Assembly: GCA_964617585.1 (NCBI GenBank)
Contig: CAZTXS010000004.1
Coordinates: forward strand, 37,907-101,906
DNA from: UMGS1601 sp964617585
GTDB lineage: Bacteria > Bacillota > Clostridia > Oscillospirales > Ruminococcaceae
Length of the DNA: 64,000 nt
Direction: 5' to 3'
The translations under genes and the position numbers were made by a program. Shown piece after piece: positions 17,313 through 26,862 of the stretch (positions are counted from its first letter, which is position 1; every line of letters begins with the position of its first letter). A model generated the notes under the pieces. The model had not been told where the DNA came from. It saw only the letters and a list, made by a program, of their open reading frames with translations, and ran no database searches.

Positions 17313-17975
17313 TTAATAACCAAGCTCTTCGCCTACTAATATAACTTTAATTCTTCCCTTATGACGCTGTTTTGCAGAAATAAGATAATTGCAGCAAATA
17401 CGCTTGTCACTGTCACAGCCTGCCGTCATATTCGTTCCATTTCCTTGTGAAATCGAAATGCACTCTCCGCATTTACAGCAATATGTGTCTAACCCTAAAC
17501 GCACCGTGTTTTTAGGCGCTGCAATAGTCTTAACTCTAAGTATTGCTTCGTCAAGGCTTTTAACTATCTTATTATATCCGACAACCATTATAACACTTTT
17601 CGGTCCGAAAGCAATCATCGAAACTCTGTTTGAATTTCCGTCAACATTGTATAAAACTCCGTCTTCGGTCAGTGCATTGCTTGAACACAAAAATGTATCG
17701 CAGCCGTATGATTCCTCATACAGCTTATGAACCTCATCAGATGTTTTTCCCTTTGAACGGTCAATATATTTGTATCTTCCGCTTGTTAAAAGCTCGGTTA
17801 TTCCACATTCTTTGAGCGACTCGGAACCGCCTGAAGCCACGCTCATTCCTTCTTTAAGCAAAGAAACAACAATATTCTTCGCTTCTTTTTTGTTCTCCGC
17901 TATAAAAGCCTCCATATTATTCTTTCTCAGATTTTCAGCTGTCTTTTCAAGCTGAATTTTTAATTCCTTGTCCAT
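17313..17975 (-). CDS. LUD-domain protein (LutC/YkgG-like)
   Basis: A 220-residue protein with the LUD (DUF162) fold, seen in SVASGGSESLKECGI, CDTFLCSSNALTEDGVLYNVDG and VGYNKIVKSLDEAILRVK. LutC and LutB proteins with this domain act in lactate oxidation, but stand-alone single-domain LUD proteins in Clostridia have no proven role. Two Cys groups near the C-terminus (CCKCGEC and GCDSDKRICC) could hold a metal or FeS site; they are unusual for LutC. GGAGGA precedes the start. It is 10 nt downstream of recG on the same strand. Confidence 0.85.
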   Translation of the reverse strand: MDKELKIQLEKTAENLRKNNMEAFIAENKKEAKNIVVSLLKEGMSVASGGSESLKECGITELLTSGRYKYIDRSKGKTSDEVHKLYEESYGCDTFLCSSNALTEDGVLYNVDGNSNRVSMIAFGPKSVIMVVGYNKIVKSLDEAILRVKTIAAPKNTVRLGLDTYCCKCGECISISQGNGTNMTAGCDSDKRICCNYLISAKQRHKGRIKVILVGEELGY

Positions 17976-17985
17976 TATAATCCTC

Positions 17986-20022
17986 CTAATTCAAGTCTAT
18001 ATTTCTGCTAAACAGCTTATCAACAAGCTCCGCTAAGCGTTTGTTTTCCGGCTTTGAAAGATCGGGATCACGGCTTATTATAAGCCTTGCTTCCTCCTGC
18101 GCCTGCTTTAGAATTTCAGTGTCCTCCGCCATATCTGCAATTTTAAGCGCCGGAAGCCCGTGCTGACGGCTTCCGAAAAAATCTCCCGGTCCTCGAAGCT
18201 TTAAATCCTCCTCCGAGATTTTAAACCCGTCGGAAATCTTCGACATTATTTTGAGCCTTTTGACGCATTCCTCGGTCGGGTTATCGGTTATCAGAATACA
18301 GTACGATTTTTCGCTTCCTCTGCCAACCCGTCCTCTTAGCTGATGAAGCTGAGAAAGCCCGAAACGTTCTGCGTTTTCTATAACCATGACGGCGGCGTTC
18401 GGCACGTCTACGCCCACCTCTATAACGGTAGTTGAAACGAGTATATCAATGTTCCCTTTTTTAAATTCGCCCATTACGGCGTCCTTTTGATTCGGCTTCA
18501 GCCTTCCGTGCAAAAGCCCTATATTATAACCCTTGAAATAAGTCTTTGATATCTTGTCAGCATATTTACGTACAGAATTGAGCTCCAAATCATTTTCTTC
18601 TATCATAGGACAGACTATATACGCCTGTCTGCCCTCGTTTAGCCTGTCCTTAACAAATCCGAACGCTCTCTGCCTCGCCTTGCCCGTTACCGCATAGGTG
18701 TCGATCGGCTTTCTGCCTTTCGGGAATTCATTTATTACCGAAATATCAAGATCGCCGTAAATCATAAGCGCAAGCGTTCTGGGAATAGGCGTAGCCGACA
18801 TAACAAGACAGTGAGGATTGTTACCCTTTCCCGAAAGGTCAGCTCTTTGTTCAACTCCGAACCTGTGTTGCTCGTCGGTTATGACAAGCCCTAAATTGCA
18901 AAACTCAGTGGACTCCTGAACAAGCGCATGAGTTCCGACAATCACCGAGAACTCTCCCGATTTAATCTTGTCCTTTACCTCACGCTTTTCTTTTGCCTTA
19001 AGAGAACCGGTAAGCAAACAAAGCTTAACTCCAAAAGGCGACAGAAATTCTGACAAGGTGTCATAATGTTGATTTGCCAGTATCTCGGTAGGCGCCATAA
19101 GAGCCGTCTGAAAGCCGTTTTTAAAGGCGAAAAACGCACATCCCGCCGCAACGGCGGTCTTACCCGAGCCTACGTCTCCCTGAATAAGTCTGTTCATAGG
19201 CGAACCCTTCTGCATATCGGATATACAGTCGTTAACGGCGTTCAGCTGAGCGTTGGTAAGTTCGAACGGCAAGCCCTTATAAAACTCATCAACAGAAATA
19301 TTTTTCATACGGCAGCCTGTTTTGCCTCTGTTTCTGCCTTTAAGCTTCAGCATTCCCAAGCCTAAAGTTAGAAACTCATCAAACACAAGCCTGTTCTTTG
19401 CAATGGAAAGGCTCATAAAATCCCTGGGAAAATGTATATTTTCCAGAGCGAAGTTTAAAGAGCAAAGTCCTCTTCTCGAAGCGATTTCCTTTGGTATAGT
19501 TTCATAAATTTCGCCGTCTAAATACTTCATGGCATTTTGCACCGTGGTTCTGACCAGAGCTTGCGTCAAGCCGTCGGTCAGCGGATAAACCGGCTGAATT
19601 TTATTGGGAATTTCAGCGTCCAAAATTATCGGAGATGAGATTTCCTTTCTCACCAGATTGCCCGTTACCTTTCCGTAAAGGAGATATTCATTCCCCTCGG
19701 ACAGGCGGTTGAAAGCAAACTCGCTGTTATAAATAACGGCTGTAATGTCGCTTTCGTCATCGGTAAGCACAGCTTTGTATATGGTCATGCCCTTTCTTAT
19801 TCTTGCCGCCGAAAGCTTTTTAACCACCCTGGCTTTTATTATATTGTTCTCATTAAGAACGGCGTCCTGAATAGAAACGGGAGCTGTAAAATCCATATAA
19901 GAACGGGGATAGTTACAAAGAAGATCCGCAACGGTTGATACGCCCAGTTTTTTATAAAGCTCTGCCCTTTTAGGACCTACCCCTTTAAGGTATGTAATAT
20001 CGCTGTCAAGCTTCGTTTGCAA
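17986..20022 (-). CDS. recG: ATP-dependent DNA helicase RecG
   Basis: A 678-residue superfamily 2 helicase that remodels stalled forks and Holliday junctions. It has the N-terminal wedge/OB domain (~50-160), Walker A GDVGSGKTAVA, the TDEQHRFG Walker B, the SATPIPRTL motif III and the C-terminal LRGRVGRG motif VI. The first codon appears to be TTG with GGTGA upstream. Length and motifs are normal for the family. Confidence 0.97.
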   Translation of the reverse strand: MQTKLDSDITYLKGVGPKRAELYKKLGVSTVADLLCNYPRSYMDFTAPVSIQDAVLNENNIIKARVVKKLSAARIRKGMTIYKAVLTDDESDITAVIYNSEFAFNRLSEGNEYLLYGKVTGNLVRKEISSPIILDAEIPNKIQPVYPLTDGLTQALVRTTVQNAMKYLDGEIYETIPKEIASRRGLCSLNFALENIHFPRDFMSLSIAKNRLVFDEFLTLGLGMLKLKGRNRGKTGCRMKNISVDEFYKGLPFELTNAQLNAVNDCISDMQKGSPMNRLIQGDVGSGKTAVAAGCAFFAFKNGFQTALMAPTEILANQHYDTLSEFLSPFGVKLCLLTGSLKAKEKREVKDKIKSGEFSVIVGTHALVQESTEFCNLGLVITDEQHRFGVEQRADLSGKGNNPHCLVMSATPIPRTLALMIYGDLDISVINEFPKGRKPIDTYAVTGKARQRAFGFVKDRLNEGRQAYIVCPMIEENDLELNSVRKYADKISKTYFKGYNIGLLHGRLKPNQKDAVMGEFKKGNIDILVSTTVIEVGVDVPNAAVMVIENAERFGLSQLHQLRGRVGRGSEKSYCILITDNPTEECVKRLKIMSKISDGFKISEEDLKLRGPGDFFGSRQHGLPALKIADMAEDTEILKQAQEEARLIISRDPDLSKPENKRLAELVDKLFSRNIDLN

Positions 20023-20130
20023 AATTTCTTCACCGCCCCGCCGTACTTGGAAGTATACATATATAATTTTATCACATTTTTATAAAAAATAATAGCCTTT
20101 TTCTTAAAAATATGTTATACTGGCAACGTG

Positions 20131-20170
20131 GCAGCGTGACGCTGCATTCGATCCGCCTTTGGAAAGTTTG
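20131..20170 (+). repeat. Short hairpin-plus-motif repeat shared with 28042-28113
   Basis: A GCAGC-GTGAC-GCTGC hairpin is followed by a 25-nt motif (CCGCCTTTGGAAAGTTTG at its core). A close version of the motif occurs on the minus strand at 28113-28089, and a looser one with its own hairpin on the plus strand at 28041-28080. The rest of 20040-20286 shows no further recognisable signal beyond a lone TATACT at 20116. Confidence 0.4.
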
Positions 20171-20286
20171 TCAAATGTTAGAGTTTGAATAACGGCAGAC
20201 CGGCAAAAGCACAACGAAAAAGCAGGCGTCTTATTTTTTGTTGATTAAAAGCCTGACGTTTATCAAGGTGAAAATATTCAACAAAT

Positions 20287-20423
20287 TTCAATAAGGGCTT
20301 GCCCGTCATTCAACGTGGCAAGGGTCGGCTTTGCCGACCGGCCGTTCAGTAAGGGATTGTATCCCGCTGCTGAACGGGTAATGGAACCCGCCGCCTATAG
20401 CGGCGGGGGACATCTTGCCTAAG
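20287..20423 (+). repeat. Structured interspersed repeat, copy 4 (first unit of exact dimer)
   Basis: A 137-bp unit from TTCAATAAGG to CTTGCCTAAG, directly followed by an apparently identical second unit. It contains hairpins CTTGCC/GGCAAG, GTCGGC/GCCGAC, GTTCAGTA/TGCTGAAC and CCGC/GCGG. Confidence 0.92.
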
Positions 20424-20562
20424 TTCAATAAGGGCTTGCCCGTCATTCAACGTGGCAAGGGTCGGCTTTGCCGACCGGCCGTTCAGTAAGGGATTGTATC
20501 CCGCTGCTGAACGGGTAATGGAACCCGCCGCCTATAGCGGCGGGGGACATCTTGCCTAAGTT
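20424..20562 (+). repeat. Structured interspersed repeat, copy 5 (second unit of exact dimer)
   Basis: The second 137-bp unit, with no base difference found against copy 4, ending in the usual AAGTTATAA. It ends about 30 nt before the rsmI start codon. Confidence 0.92.
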
Positions 20563-20594
20563 ATAATAGACAGCAGAAAAAAAGGAGAAAAATA

Positions 20595-21422
20595 ATGCCG
20601 GGTATACTTTATGTTGTCGGAACTCCGATAGGAAATCTTTCAGATATGACTAAAAGAGCTGTTGAAACGCTCGAAAAAGTTGATTTTATATGCGCCGAGG
20701 ACACAAGAGTTACGGCGAAGCTTTTAAATTATTTTGAAATAAAAAAACCTCTTATCAGCTATCACGAGCATAATGCAAAACAAAGCGGAAAAAATATTAT
20801 TGGCAAATTAAAATCAGGCGAAAGCTGCGCCGTTGTAACCGACGCCGGAATGCCTTGTATTTCAGATCCGGGCGAGGATTTAGTAAAGCTTTGTGCGGAA
20901 AACGGCATTGAAACAATTGTAGTTCCTCTTGCCTGCGCCGCAGTTTCCGCATTGGCAATAAGCGGTCTTTCGACCTCAAGATTTACCTTTGAGGGTTTTT
21001 TGTCGACCACTAAAAAACAGCGTCTTGAACATCTCAGCAGTCTTGTAAACGAAACGAGAACAATGATATTCTATGAAGCTCCGCACAAGCTAATATATAC
21101 CCTCAAGGATATGCTTGAATTTTTCGGCGACAGGAAAATTTCGCTGTGCAGAGAGCTTACAAAAATTCACGAAGAAGTAATAAGAACCACCCTGTCAGGC
21201 GCTGTGGAAAAATACAGCGAGATTTCTCCTAAGGGCGAATTTGTTTTGATAATCGAGGGCAAACCGAAAGAGCAAGAAATTTGTGAACGCATTGAGGACG
21301 CCGTTTCGCAGGTGCAGGATTTGATCGACAAGGGAATAAGAGCCGCTGACGCCTGCAAGCAGATTGCAAAGATAACAAGGTTTTCTAAAAGCGAGTTATA
21401 CTCTGAGATACTCAGTAATTAA
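20595..21422 (+). CDS. rsmI: 16S rRNA (cytidine1402-2'-O)-methyltransferase RsmI
   Basis: A 275-residue SAM-dependent methyltransferase of the tetrapyrrole methylase fold. It has GTPIGNLSDMTKRA, the CAEDTRVTAKLL segment, TDAGMPCISDPG and the LTKIHEEVIRTTL motif that are typical of RsmI. It 2'-O-methylates C1402 in the ribosomal decoding centre. AAGGAG lies at normal spacing. The leader carries a tandem pair of the structured repeat that ends about 30 nt upstream of the start. Confidence 0.96.
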   Translation: MPGILYVVGTPIGNLSDMTKRAVETLEKVDFICAEDTRVTAKLLNYFEIKKPLISYHEHNAKQSGKNIIGKLKSGESCAVVTDAGMPCISDPGEDLVKLCAENGIETIVVPLACAAVSALAISGLSTSRFTFEGFLSTTKKQRLEHLSSLVNETRTMIFYEAPHKLIYTLKDMLEFFGDRKISLCRELTKIHEEVIRTTLSGAVEKYSEISPKGEFVLIIEGKPKEQEICERIEDAVSQVQDLIDKGIRAADACKQIAKITRFSKSELYSEILSN

Positions 21423-21426
21423 ATAT

Positions 21427-21465
21427 GGAAGGAGAACGCTCTTAAACGAGCTTAGCAATATTATG
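21427..21465 (+). promoter_or_regulatory. Distant Shine-Dalgarno with intervening hairpin (beta-helix gene)
   Basis: GGAAGGAG ends at 21434, 28 nt before the ATG at 21463. The hairpin GCTC-TTAAAC-GAGC (21438-21451) lies between them and would shorten the path to about 14 nt. No closer ribosome site is visible. Confidence 0.6.
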
Positions 21466-23772
21466 AATATATCTAACAATATTAAAAAAACAATTTCTTT
21501 TTTGTCTGCTGCAGCGATAATAATTACTTCAGCAGCTTTTCCTGTCCTTGCGGAGGATAACAAAACAGAAACTGTCATTATACCTGAAGCTATAGAAATC
21601 TATAATGTAAGTCCTGACGATTCTATTCAGGAAAAGCTTAATGAAGCAAAAGATAATAATGAAAATGAATATACAAAAATTGTTTTATCCAAAGGAGAAA
21701 CATACTGTCTTGATTTACCGTTATATGTTTATTCCAATACAATTATAGAAGCCGAAGGCGCAGTGATTGAAAGAACATATAACAAAAGCGACAAGGGTAC
21801 GGGACTTATACGAAACAGAGCCAAGGACGGTACGGCAGGTTATGACAGTAAAATCGGAGGATACGAATTAACCAAAAACGTATATATATCCGGAGGTGTC
21901 TGGAGCGGAGGGGAAATGCCCGACGGAGTTGTTTCTTCCACAAATGTTATTTTCTGTCATGCAGATAATATTAATCTGCTGAACGCTGAATTTAGAAATG
22001 TTTTTGAAGGACATCTTGTCGAATTTAATGCTGTTTCAAATTCACTTGTGCAAAACTGTTCATTTGACGGACTGAAAAAATCTAATTCCGGATCTTCCTT
22101 TATGGCGTTTCAAATAGACATAGCTCATTCTTATGAAACCTGCAAGCGAAATGACGGCGAGCATATCAATTGCCCAGACCATGATTCAATTCCGGAAGGC
22201 TATTATCCGGATAACACAGCGTGTAAAAATATAAGGATTCTGTCAAATTCATGGGGAACTAAGCAAACCGACTTTGCAAATTTTGATACAGCATGCGGAA
22301 GCGATAAAACTCTGACGGACGGAGCAGGGCCTTTAAACAATCCGGGTTCTCCCATATACCACGAGGATATAAACATATCTTATAATACTATAAACGGATG
22401 TACGGGTACGGCAATAGCATCAAGAGGACATAAAAATATAACTATTAAAGGCAACAGCATAACAAGCTGCGGTGAAAAAGGAATAATTATAAAAAGAAGC
22501 TTGGGCGGTACAGTGTCGGAAAACACTTTAACAGATATAGAAGATACAGCTATACTGATTTTTGAAAAAAGCACTTTGCCTTCCGGCAATGCCGAACGAA
22601 AGGTCACAACGCTTGATTCTATAACAGATAACACTGTAACAAGAGCAAAAGGTCACGGTATTGCAGTACAAGACGAGTCAATCGTCAATAAAATAAGCAA
22701 CAACAGTATAACGGATACAGACGGTCATTCTATTTCAATAAGCGGAAATTCTCAGATTGAAGAAAGCATAAATGATAATACTTTAAAATCATCAGCCAAA
22801 AACGGAATTTTTATCTATGATAATTCCACAGTAAACGCAATAAGCAATAATAATATAAGCAATTCTTCAATCAGCGGTATTGTTTTAAGCACAAATTCAT
22901 CCGTTACTGATAAAATTTCACTTAATACAATAACAAAGCCTTTGTCCTACGGTATACTTGAAACAGAACAAAGCTCGTCCGGCTTAATTGAAAACAATAA
23001 AATTTCAGACGCAGGGAAACACGGAATTAATATATACAAGTCAACAGCCGGAACTGTTAAAGGAAACACTATATCAAATTCCAAAGAGCATGGTATTGTT
23101 TTATCTGCCGGTTCAAAAACCACGGGTAATATAGAGAACAATACTATTTCAAAAAGCGGTAAAAACGGAATATTTCTTTATAACGGCTCAAGCACAGCTA
23201 TTATAAGGAATAATAAAATAAGCGATTCAAAATTAAACGGAATAGCGGCAAGTCAAAACTCAAGTATTTCTGAAATCTCAAACAATACTATTTCCAATTC
23301 ATCTAATTGCGCTATTTCAATAAGCAGTAAATCAAAAGTAACCAAAATCATCGGAAATAAGTTTGCAAATAATACTGCAAACTGCAAAATAAGCAAGGAC
23401 TCGCAGGTTCTTCAAAACGATTGCATTGCGGTTAAAACTACATCAAGCACAGTTAAAACGGTAAAAAAACCTACAGTTAAGAAAGTAAAAGCTCTGAAGG
23501 TTAAATCCAAAAAGAAGAAAACGGCAACAGTTACATGGAAAAAACTTAGCGGTGTTAACGGATATGTTATTGAATATTCGCTAAAGAAAAATTTAAAAAA
23601 CGCTAAATCTAAAAAGATAGGCAAAAAAGTCAAGAGCTATAAATTTAAAAGGCTTAAATCCAAGAAAAAATACTTCTTCCGCATGAGAGCATACAAAAAA
23701 TACACCGTAAACGGAAAAACAAAAACTGCATATGGACCTTATACATCTGTTAAAAAGGTAAAAATAAAATAA
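21463..23772 (+). CDS. Secreted right-handed beta-helix protein with Lys-rich Fn3 tail
   Basis: A 769-residue exported protein. The signal peptide (residues 1-30) ends in PVLA-ED. Residues ~70-640 form a parallel beta-helix with many NxI/NNxI-S-x-S turns (for example ENNTISKSGKNGIFLYNGSS), as in pectate lyase-like and carbohydrate-binding proteins. Residues ~665-769 are a Lys-rich fibronectin III module (TVTWKKLSGVNGYVIEYS) that is also found at the ends of two other secreted proteins in this window. There is no LPXTG motif or dockerin. No catalytic residues can be named, so enzyme and adhesin roles are both open. The ribosome site is 28 nt from the ATG with a small hairpin between. Confidence 0.85.
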   Translation: MNISNNIKKTISFLSAAAIIITSAAFPVLAEDNKTETVIIPEAIEIYNVSPDDSIQEKLNEAKDNNENEYTKIVLSKGETYCLDLPLYVYSNTIIEAEGAVIERTYNKSDKGTGLIRNRAKDGTAGYDSKIGGYELTKNVYISGGVWSGGEMPDGVVSSTNVIFCHADNINLLNAEFRNVFEGHLVEFNAVSNSLVQNCSFDGLKKSNSGSSFMAFQIDIAHSYETCKRNDGEHINCPDHDSIPEGYYPDNTACKNIRILSNSWGTKQTDFANFDTACGSDKTLTDGAGPLNNPGSPIYHEDINISYNTINGCTGTAIASRGHKNITIKGNSITSCGEKGIIIKRSLGGTVSENTLTDIEDTAILIFEKSTLPSGNAERKVTTLDSITDNTVTRAKGHGIAVQDESIVNKISNNSITDTDGHSISISGNSQIEESINDNTLKSSAKNGIFIYDNSTVNAISNNNISNSSISGIVLSTNSSVTDKISLNTITKPLSYGILETEQSSSGLIENNKISDAGKHGINIYKSTAGTVKGNTISNSKEHGIVLSAGSKTTGNIENNTISKSGKNGIFLYNGSSTAIIRNNKISDSKLNGIAASQNSSISEISNNTISNSSNCAISISSKSKVTKIIGNKFANNTANCKISKDSQVLQNDCIAVKTTSSTVKTVKKPTVKKVKALKVKSKKKKTATVTWKKLSGVNGYVIEYSLKKNLKNAKSKKIGKKVKSYKFKRLKSKKKYFFRMRAYKKYTVNGKTKTAYGPYTSVKKVKIK

Positions 23773-23835
23773 TTAATAAGCGCAAAAACATAAAATTTTA
23801 CGCTTTACAATTTCACGAAAAACACGGTGATTTCT

Positions 23836-24291
23836 ATGTTATTTATTTATAAAGAAATGGATAAATCTCATGTAAAAAACGTTGCTCAAATTGAAAAGGA
23901 CTGCTTCAGCCATCCTTGGAGCAAAAACGCCTTTTATGAAGAGCTTGAAAATCCTTTATCTCTTACTGTCGTTGCGGTAGATGAAGCTTCTGACGTTAAA
24001 AACACGGCAGGCTTTATAAACGTCAGAATAATAGACGATGAAGTCTATATAAACAATATAGCGGTTAAAAAAGAATATCGGGGCAAAGGCATAGGCAAAG
24101 GCTTGCTGTCGGCCTTGGAAAAACGCGCTCAGAATATGAACGTATCTTTTATCACACTTGAGGTCAGGGAATCAAATTTCCCTGCCATAAGCCTATATTC
24201 AAAGCTCGGCTACAAATCTGTCGGGAAGCGAAAAAGGTTTTACCGTTCTCCGACCGAGAACGCTGTTATTATGACCAAAACCCTTCTGTAA
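23836..24291 (+). CDS. rimI: Ribosomal protein bS18 N-acetyltransferase RimI
   Basis: A 151-residue GNAT acetyltransferase. It has EKDCFSHPWSKNAF near the N-terminus, the acetyl-CoA loop VKKEYRGKGIGKGLL and the C-terminal EVRESNFPAISLYSKLGY typical of RimI. The ATG at 23836 is chosen because GGTGA lies 6 nt upstream; a GTG at 23827 is in frame. It lies 24 nt before tsaD, and rimI often sits beside tsa genes. Confidence 0.92.
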   Translation: MLFIYKEMDKSHVKNVAQIEKDCFSHPWSKNAFYEELENPLSLTVVAVDEASDVKNTAGFINVRIIDDEVYINNIAVKKEYRGKGIGKGLLSALEKRAQNMNVSFITLEVRESNFPAISLYSKLGYKSVGKRKRFYRSPTENAVIMTKTLL

Positions 24292-24315
24292 AATAAAAAA
24301 GGACGTGACCCGCTT

Positions 24316-25332
24316 ATGAAAATCCTAGGTATAGAAAGCTCATGCGATGAAACTGCGGCTTCCGTTGTCGAGAACGGAAGAACAGTTCTTTCCGACGTTG
24401 TTGCTTCGCAGGTTGATGAACATAAAATGTACGGCGGCGTAGTGCCAGAAATAGCCTCGCGCCGCCACTCGGAAAACATACATACTGTCGTTACAAAGGC
24501 CTTAAGCGAAGCAGGCTGCTCGCTCAACGATATTGACGCTCTGGCTGTGACCTACGCTCCCGGGCTTATAGGAGCGCTGCTTGTCGGGGTTTCTTTTGCT
24601 AAAGGACTGGCTCTGGACACAAAGCTTCCGCTTGTTCCCGTTCACCATATAGCAGGACATATAGCCGCCAACTATATATCTAATCCAAAGCTTAAACCTC
24701 CTTATCTCGCCCTTGTCGCAAGCGGCGGACACAGCAATATTATAGAGGTTTCAGACTATACGGAATTCCGGATTATCGGACGCACAAGGGACGACGCCGC
24801 AGGAGAGTGTTTTGACAAAGTGGCAAGAACTATCGGCTATCCATATCCCGGCGGCAAAAGCATAGACGAAGCGTCACACAGGGGAAACCCCGAAGCATAT
24901 GCGCTTCCTCACCCTCACGTTGCGGGAAATGAGTATGACTTTTCATTCTCAGGCTTGAAAACCGCAGTTATAAACCTCGTTCACAACGCAAATCAAAAGG
25001 GCGATACAATAAACAACTATGATCTCTGCGCTTCGTTTCAAAATACCATAGCGGAAATTCTTGTTTCCAAAACTATAAAAGCCGCCGAAAATCTCGGATA
25101 TAAAACGATAGCCGTTTCAGGCGGAGTTTCAGCAAATTCGGGACTCAGAAGCCATATGTCCTCAGCCTGCCGGGAACACGGCTTTGAGCTTTACTTTCCC
25201 GAACTTAAATATTGCGGTGATAACGGAGCTATGGTAGCCTCTCAGGGGTACTTTGACTTTTTATCGGGCAAACGTGCAGATGAAAGCCTGAACGCCTTTG
25301 CGACAATGCCTATAACCGAAGATCAGATATAA
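24316..25332 (+). CDS. tsaD: tRNA N6-adenosine threonylcarbamoyltransferase TsaD
   Basis: A 338-residue Kae1/Qri7/TsaD protein of the ASKHA fold. It begins MKILGIESSCDETAASVV and has the metal-binding His pair in VPVHHIAGHIAANY, then the SGGHSNI and SGLKTAVINLV segments. It transfers the threonylcarbamoyl group to A37 of ANN-decoding tRNAs together with TsaB and TsaE, which are not in the window. It follows rimI and ends at an intrinsic terminator. Confidence 0.97.
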   Translation: MKILGIESSCDETAASVVENGRTVLSDVVASQVDEHKMYGGVVPEIASRRHSENIHTVVTKALSEAGCSLNDIDALAVTYAPGLIGALLVGVSFAKGLALDTKLPLVPVHHIAGHIAANYISNPKLKPPYLALVASGGHSNIIEVSDYTEFRIIGRTRDDAAGECFDKVARTIGYPYPGGKSIDEASHRGNPEAYALPHPHVAGNEYDFSFSGLKTAVINLVHNANQKGDTINNYDLCASFQNTIAEILVSKTIKAAENLGYKTIAVSGGVSANSGLRSHMSSACREHGFELYFPELKYCGDNGAMVASQGYFDFLSGKRADESLNAFATMPITEDQI

Positions 25333-25333
25333 A

Positions 25334-25365
25334 AAAGGACGCTTAAAAACGTCCTTTCAGCTTAC
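25334..25365. terminator. Intrinsic terminator after tsaD
   Basis: AAAGGACG-N8-CGTCCTTT, with an A-tract on one side, lies between convergent genes and could serve both. Confidence 0.75.
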
Positions 25366-25367
25366 CT

Positions 25368-26828
25368 TTATTTTAAGACTACCGTTATTACACCGGTTTG
25401 CTCCATGAATATTTTGCTTACAGACGAAGTGGAAAATTTCGCTTTCGTCTTTTCTTTTACACTTTTAAGCAGAGTAAATATCGGAGTTTCTCCGTTAGCT
25501 TCTTCAAATAGCTTTTTCTTTACCTTGGTAAAGGTTTTGCTGCTGTTTAGCCTGATAGAAGCATATTTGCTTCCGTTTGTAACCGCATCGGTCACCGCTC
25601 TTTTCATTGCCTTATATGCCGAAGTGTAATCGCTTCCGCAGTAATTATGATATACAAAGTAATTATACTTCGTAGAATAAGCCTTAGGATAATCATAAAA
25701 CTGGTTCTTTTCCGCCGTGTGGGTTTTGGCTATCTCGCTGTCGGTAAGATTGAAAAAATCATACCTTACATAATTTTTATCGGCAGGATTGAGAGTAAGA
25801 TCGTCCCATGTCAAATCGATGTGATACCATGCTCCGCCGACCATAATCATATTCCACATATGAGAAGCGCTCTCGCCGCTGTCGCTTACCGCCGTGCCGG
25901 TTACGATAGTACTGTCGATTCCCGCTTTATTGCACAAAAGCAGAAACGCCTTTGCATAGCCCTCGCAAATAGCCTTGCCCTCAACCAGACAACCGAACGC
26001 CGAATCCTGATTTCCAGTTGACGACTCGCCGTAGACGCAAAGCTTATTTACAGCGTCGTGTAAATACTCCACTCTCTCAAACTCGTTCATATCAGATGTT
26101 ATTCCCTTTAAAACAGAATCAACCTTCTGATTAAGCTGATTGGTTTCAGACGCCGCCTTTTGCTTTGTTTTAGTATATGTAAGCTTCACCGCAGTTATAT
26201 ATTCGCTGTTGCCTGCATATTTGTATGTCGAAGCCACCGAGCTGTTCTCTAAACACGCAATTTTAACCAGCACAAACAGACTTTTCAGACTGTCTAAATC
26301 GTCCTTTTTGAAAACGTCCGACTTTATGCTAATATCAGTTTCAAAGTTTTCTATTCCCTCTAAAATCTGATTTAACACCGTTAGCTGATCTGCTGTCAGA
26401 CCGCTTATCATATGCTTTTGAAAGTTATCTATAGGGTAGCTTGCCGTCGTACTGACGTTATTTGAGCTGTTTTTATGCGTCCACTCGGTAACGCTCTTGT
26501 CCGTAGTTGTTTTTTTAGTAGTTTTCTTTGTTGATTTTGTGCCGGAGCTGTCCTGACTGCCGTTTGTCTTTGTGCTGTCAGACGAAGAAGCGCTTTCGCT
26601 GCTCTCAGTCGAACTATTTTTAACACTGCTTTCACTGCTTTGCTCTGATTCTTCCGAGCTTGTCTGAACGCTTGCAGCCGACGTTCCGAACGTTTCCGTC
26701 TGCAAATTACTTTTCGTTTTACCTTTTGTAAAAACGCACAAAACAATAACAACCAAAGCGATTATACATACCGCCGCAGCCAATTCAAAATATGCCCTTT
26801 TCTTAAACCTTAAAAATGGATTCGGCAT
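25368..26828 (-). CDS. Membrane-anchored transglutaminase-like protein
   Basis: A 486-residue protein. It has an N-terminal basic stretch and one membrane helix (~14-34). A Ser/Thr-rich linker (~45-130) follows, suited to crossing the cell wall. The transglutaminase-like domain lies at about residues 230-370, with the catalytic triad candidates Cys in GKAICEGYAKAF, His in ASHMWNMI and Asp in YHIDLTWDD. Related bacterial proteins act as proteases or have unknown targets. AGGGG precedes the ATG. It lies 34 nt downstream of the CorC-like gene and is probably in the same operon. Confidence 0.88.
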   Translation of the reverse strand: MPNPFLRFKKRAYFELAAAVCIIALVVIVLCVFTKGKTKSNLQTETFGTSAASVQTSSEESEQSSESSVKNSSTESSESASSSDSTKTNGSQDSSGTKSTKKTTKKTTTDKSVTEWTHKNSSNNVSTTASYPIDNFQKHMISGLTADQLTVLNQILEGIENFETDISIKSDVFKKDDLDSLKSLFVLVKIACLENSSVASTYKYAGNSEYITAVKLTYTKTKQKAASETNQLNQKVDSVLKGITSDMNEFERVEYLHDAVNKLCVYGESSTGNQDSAFGCLVEGKAICEGYAKAFLLLCNKAGIDSTIVTGTAVSDSGESASHMWNMIMVGGAWYHIDLTWDDLTLNPADKNYVRYDFFNLTDSEIAKTHTAEKNQFYDYPKAYSTKYNYFVYHNYCGSDYTSAYKAMKRAVTDAVTNGSKYASIRLNSSKTFTKVKKKLFEEANGETPIFTLLKSVKEKTKAKFSTSSVSKIFMEQTGVITVVLK

Positions 26829-26862
26829 AATTTACCCCTGTTCTTCTTAACTTAAGCCTTAA

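Noticed and set aside
20287..20562. Tandem repeats considered as a CRISPR array
   Set aside because: Units are 137 bp with no unique spacers between them and occur singly elsewhere; no cas genes are present.
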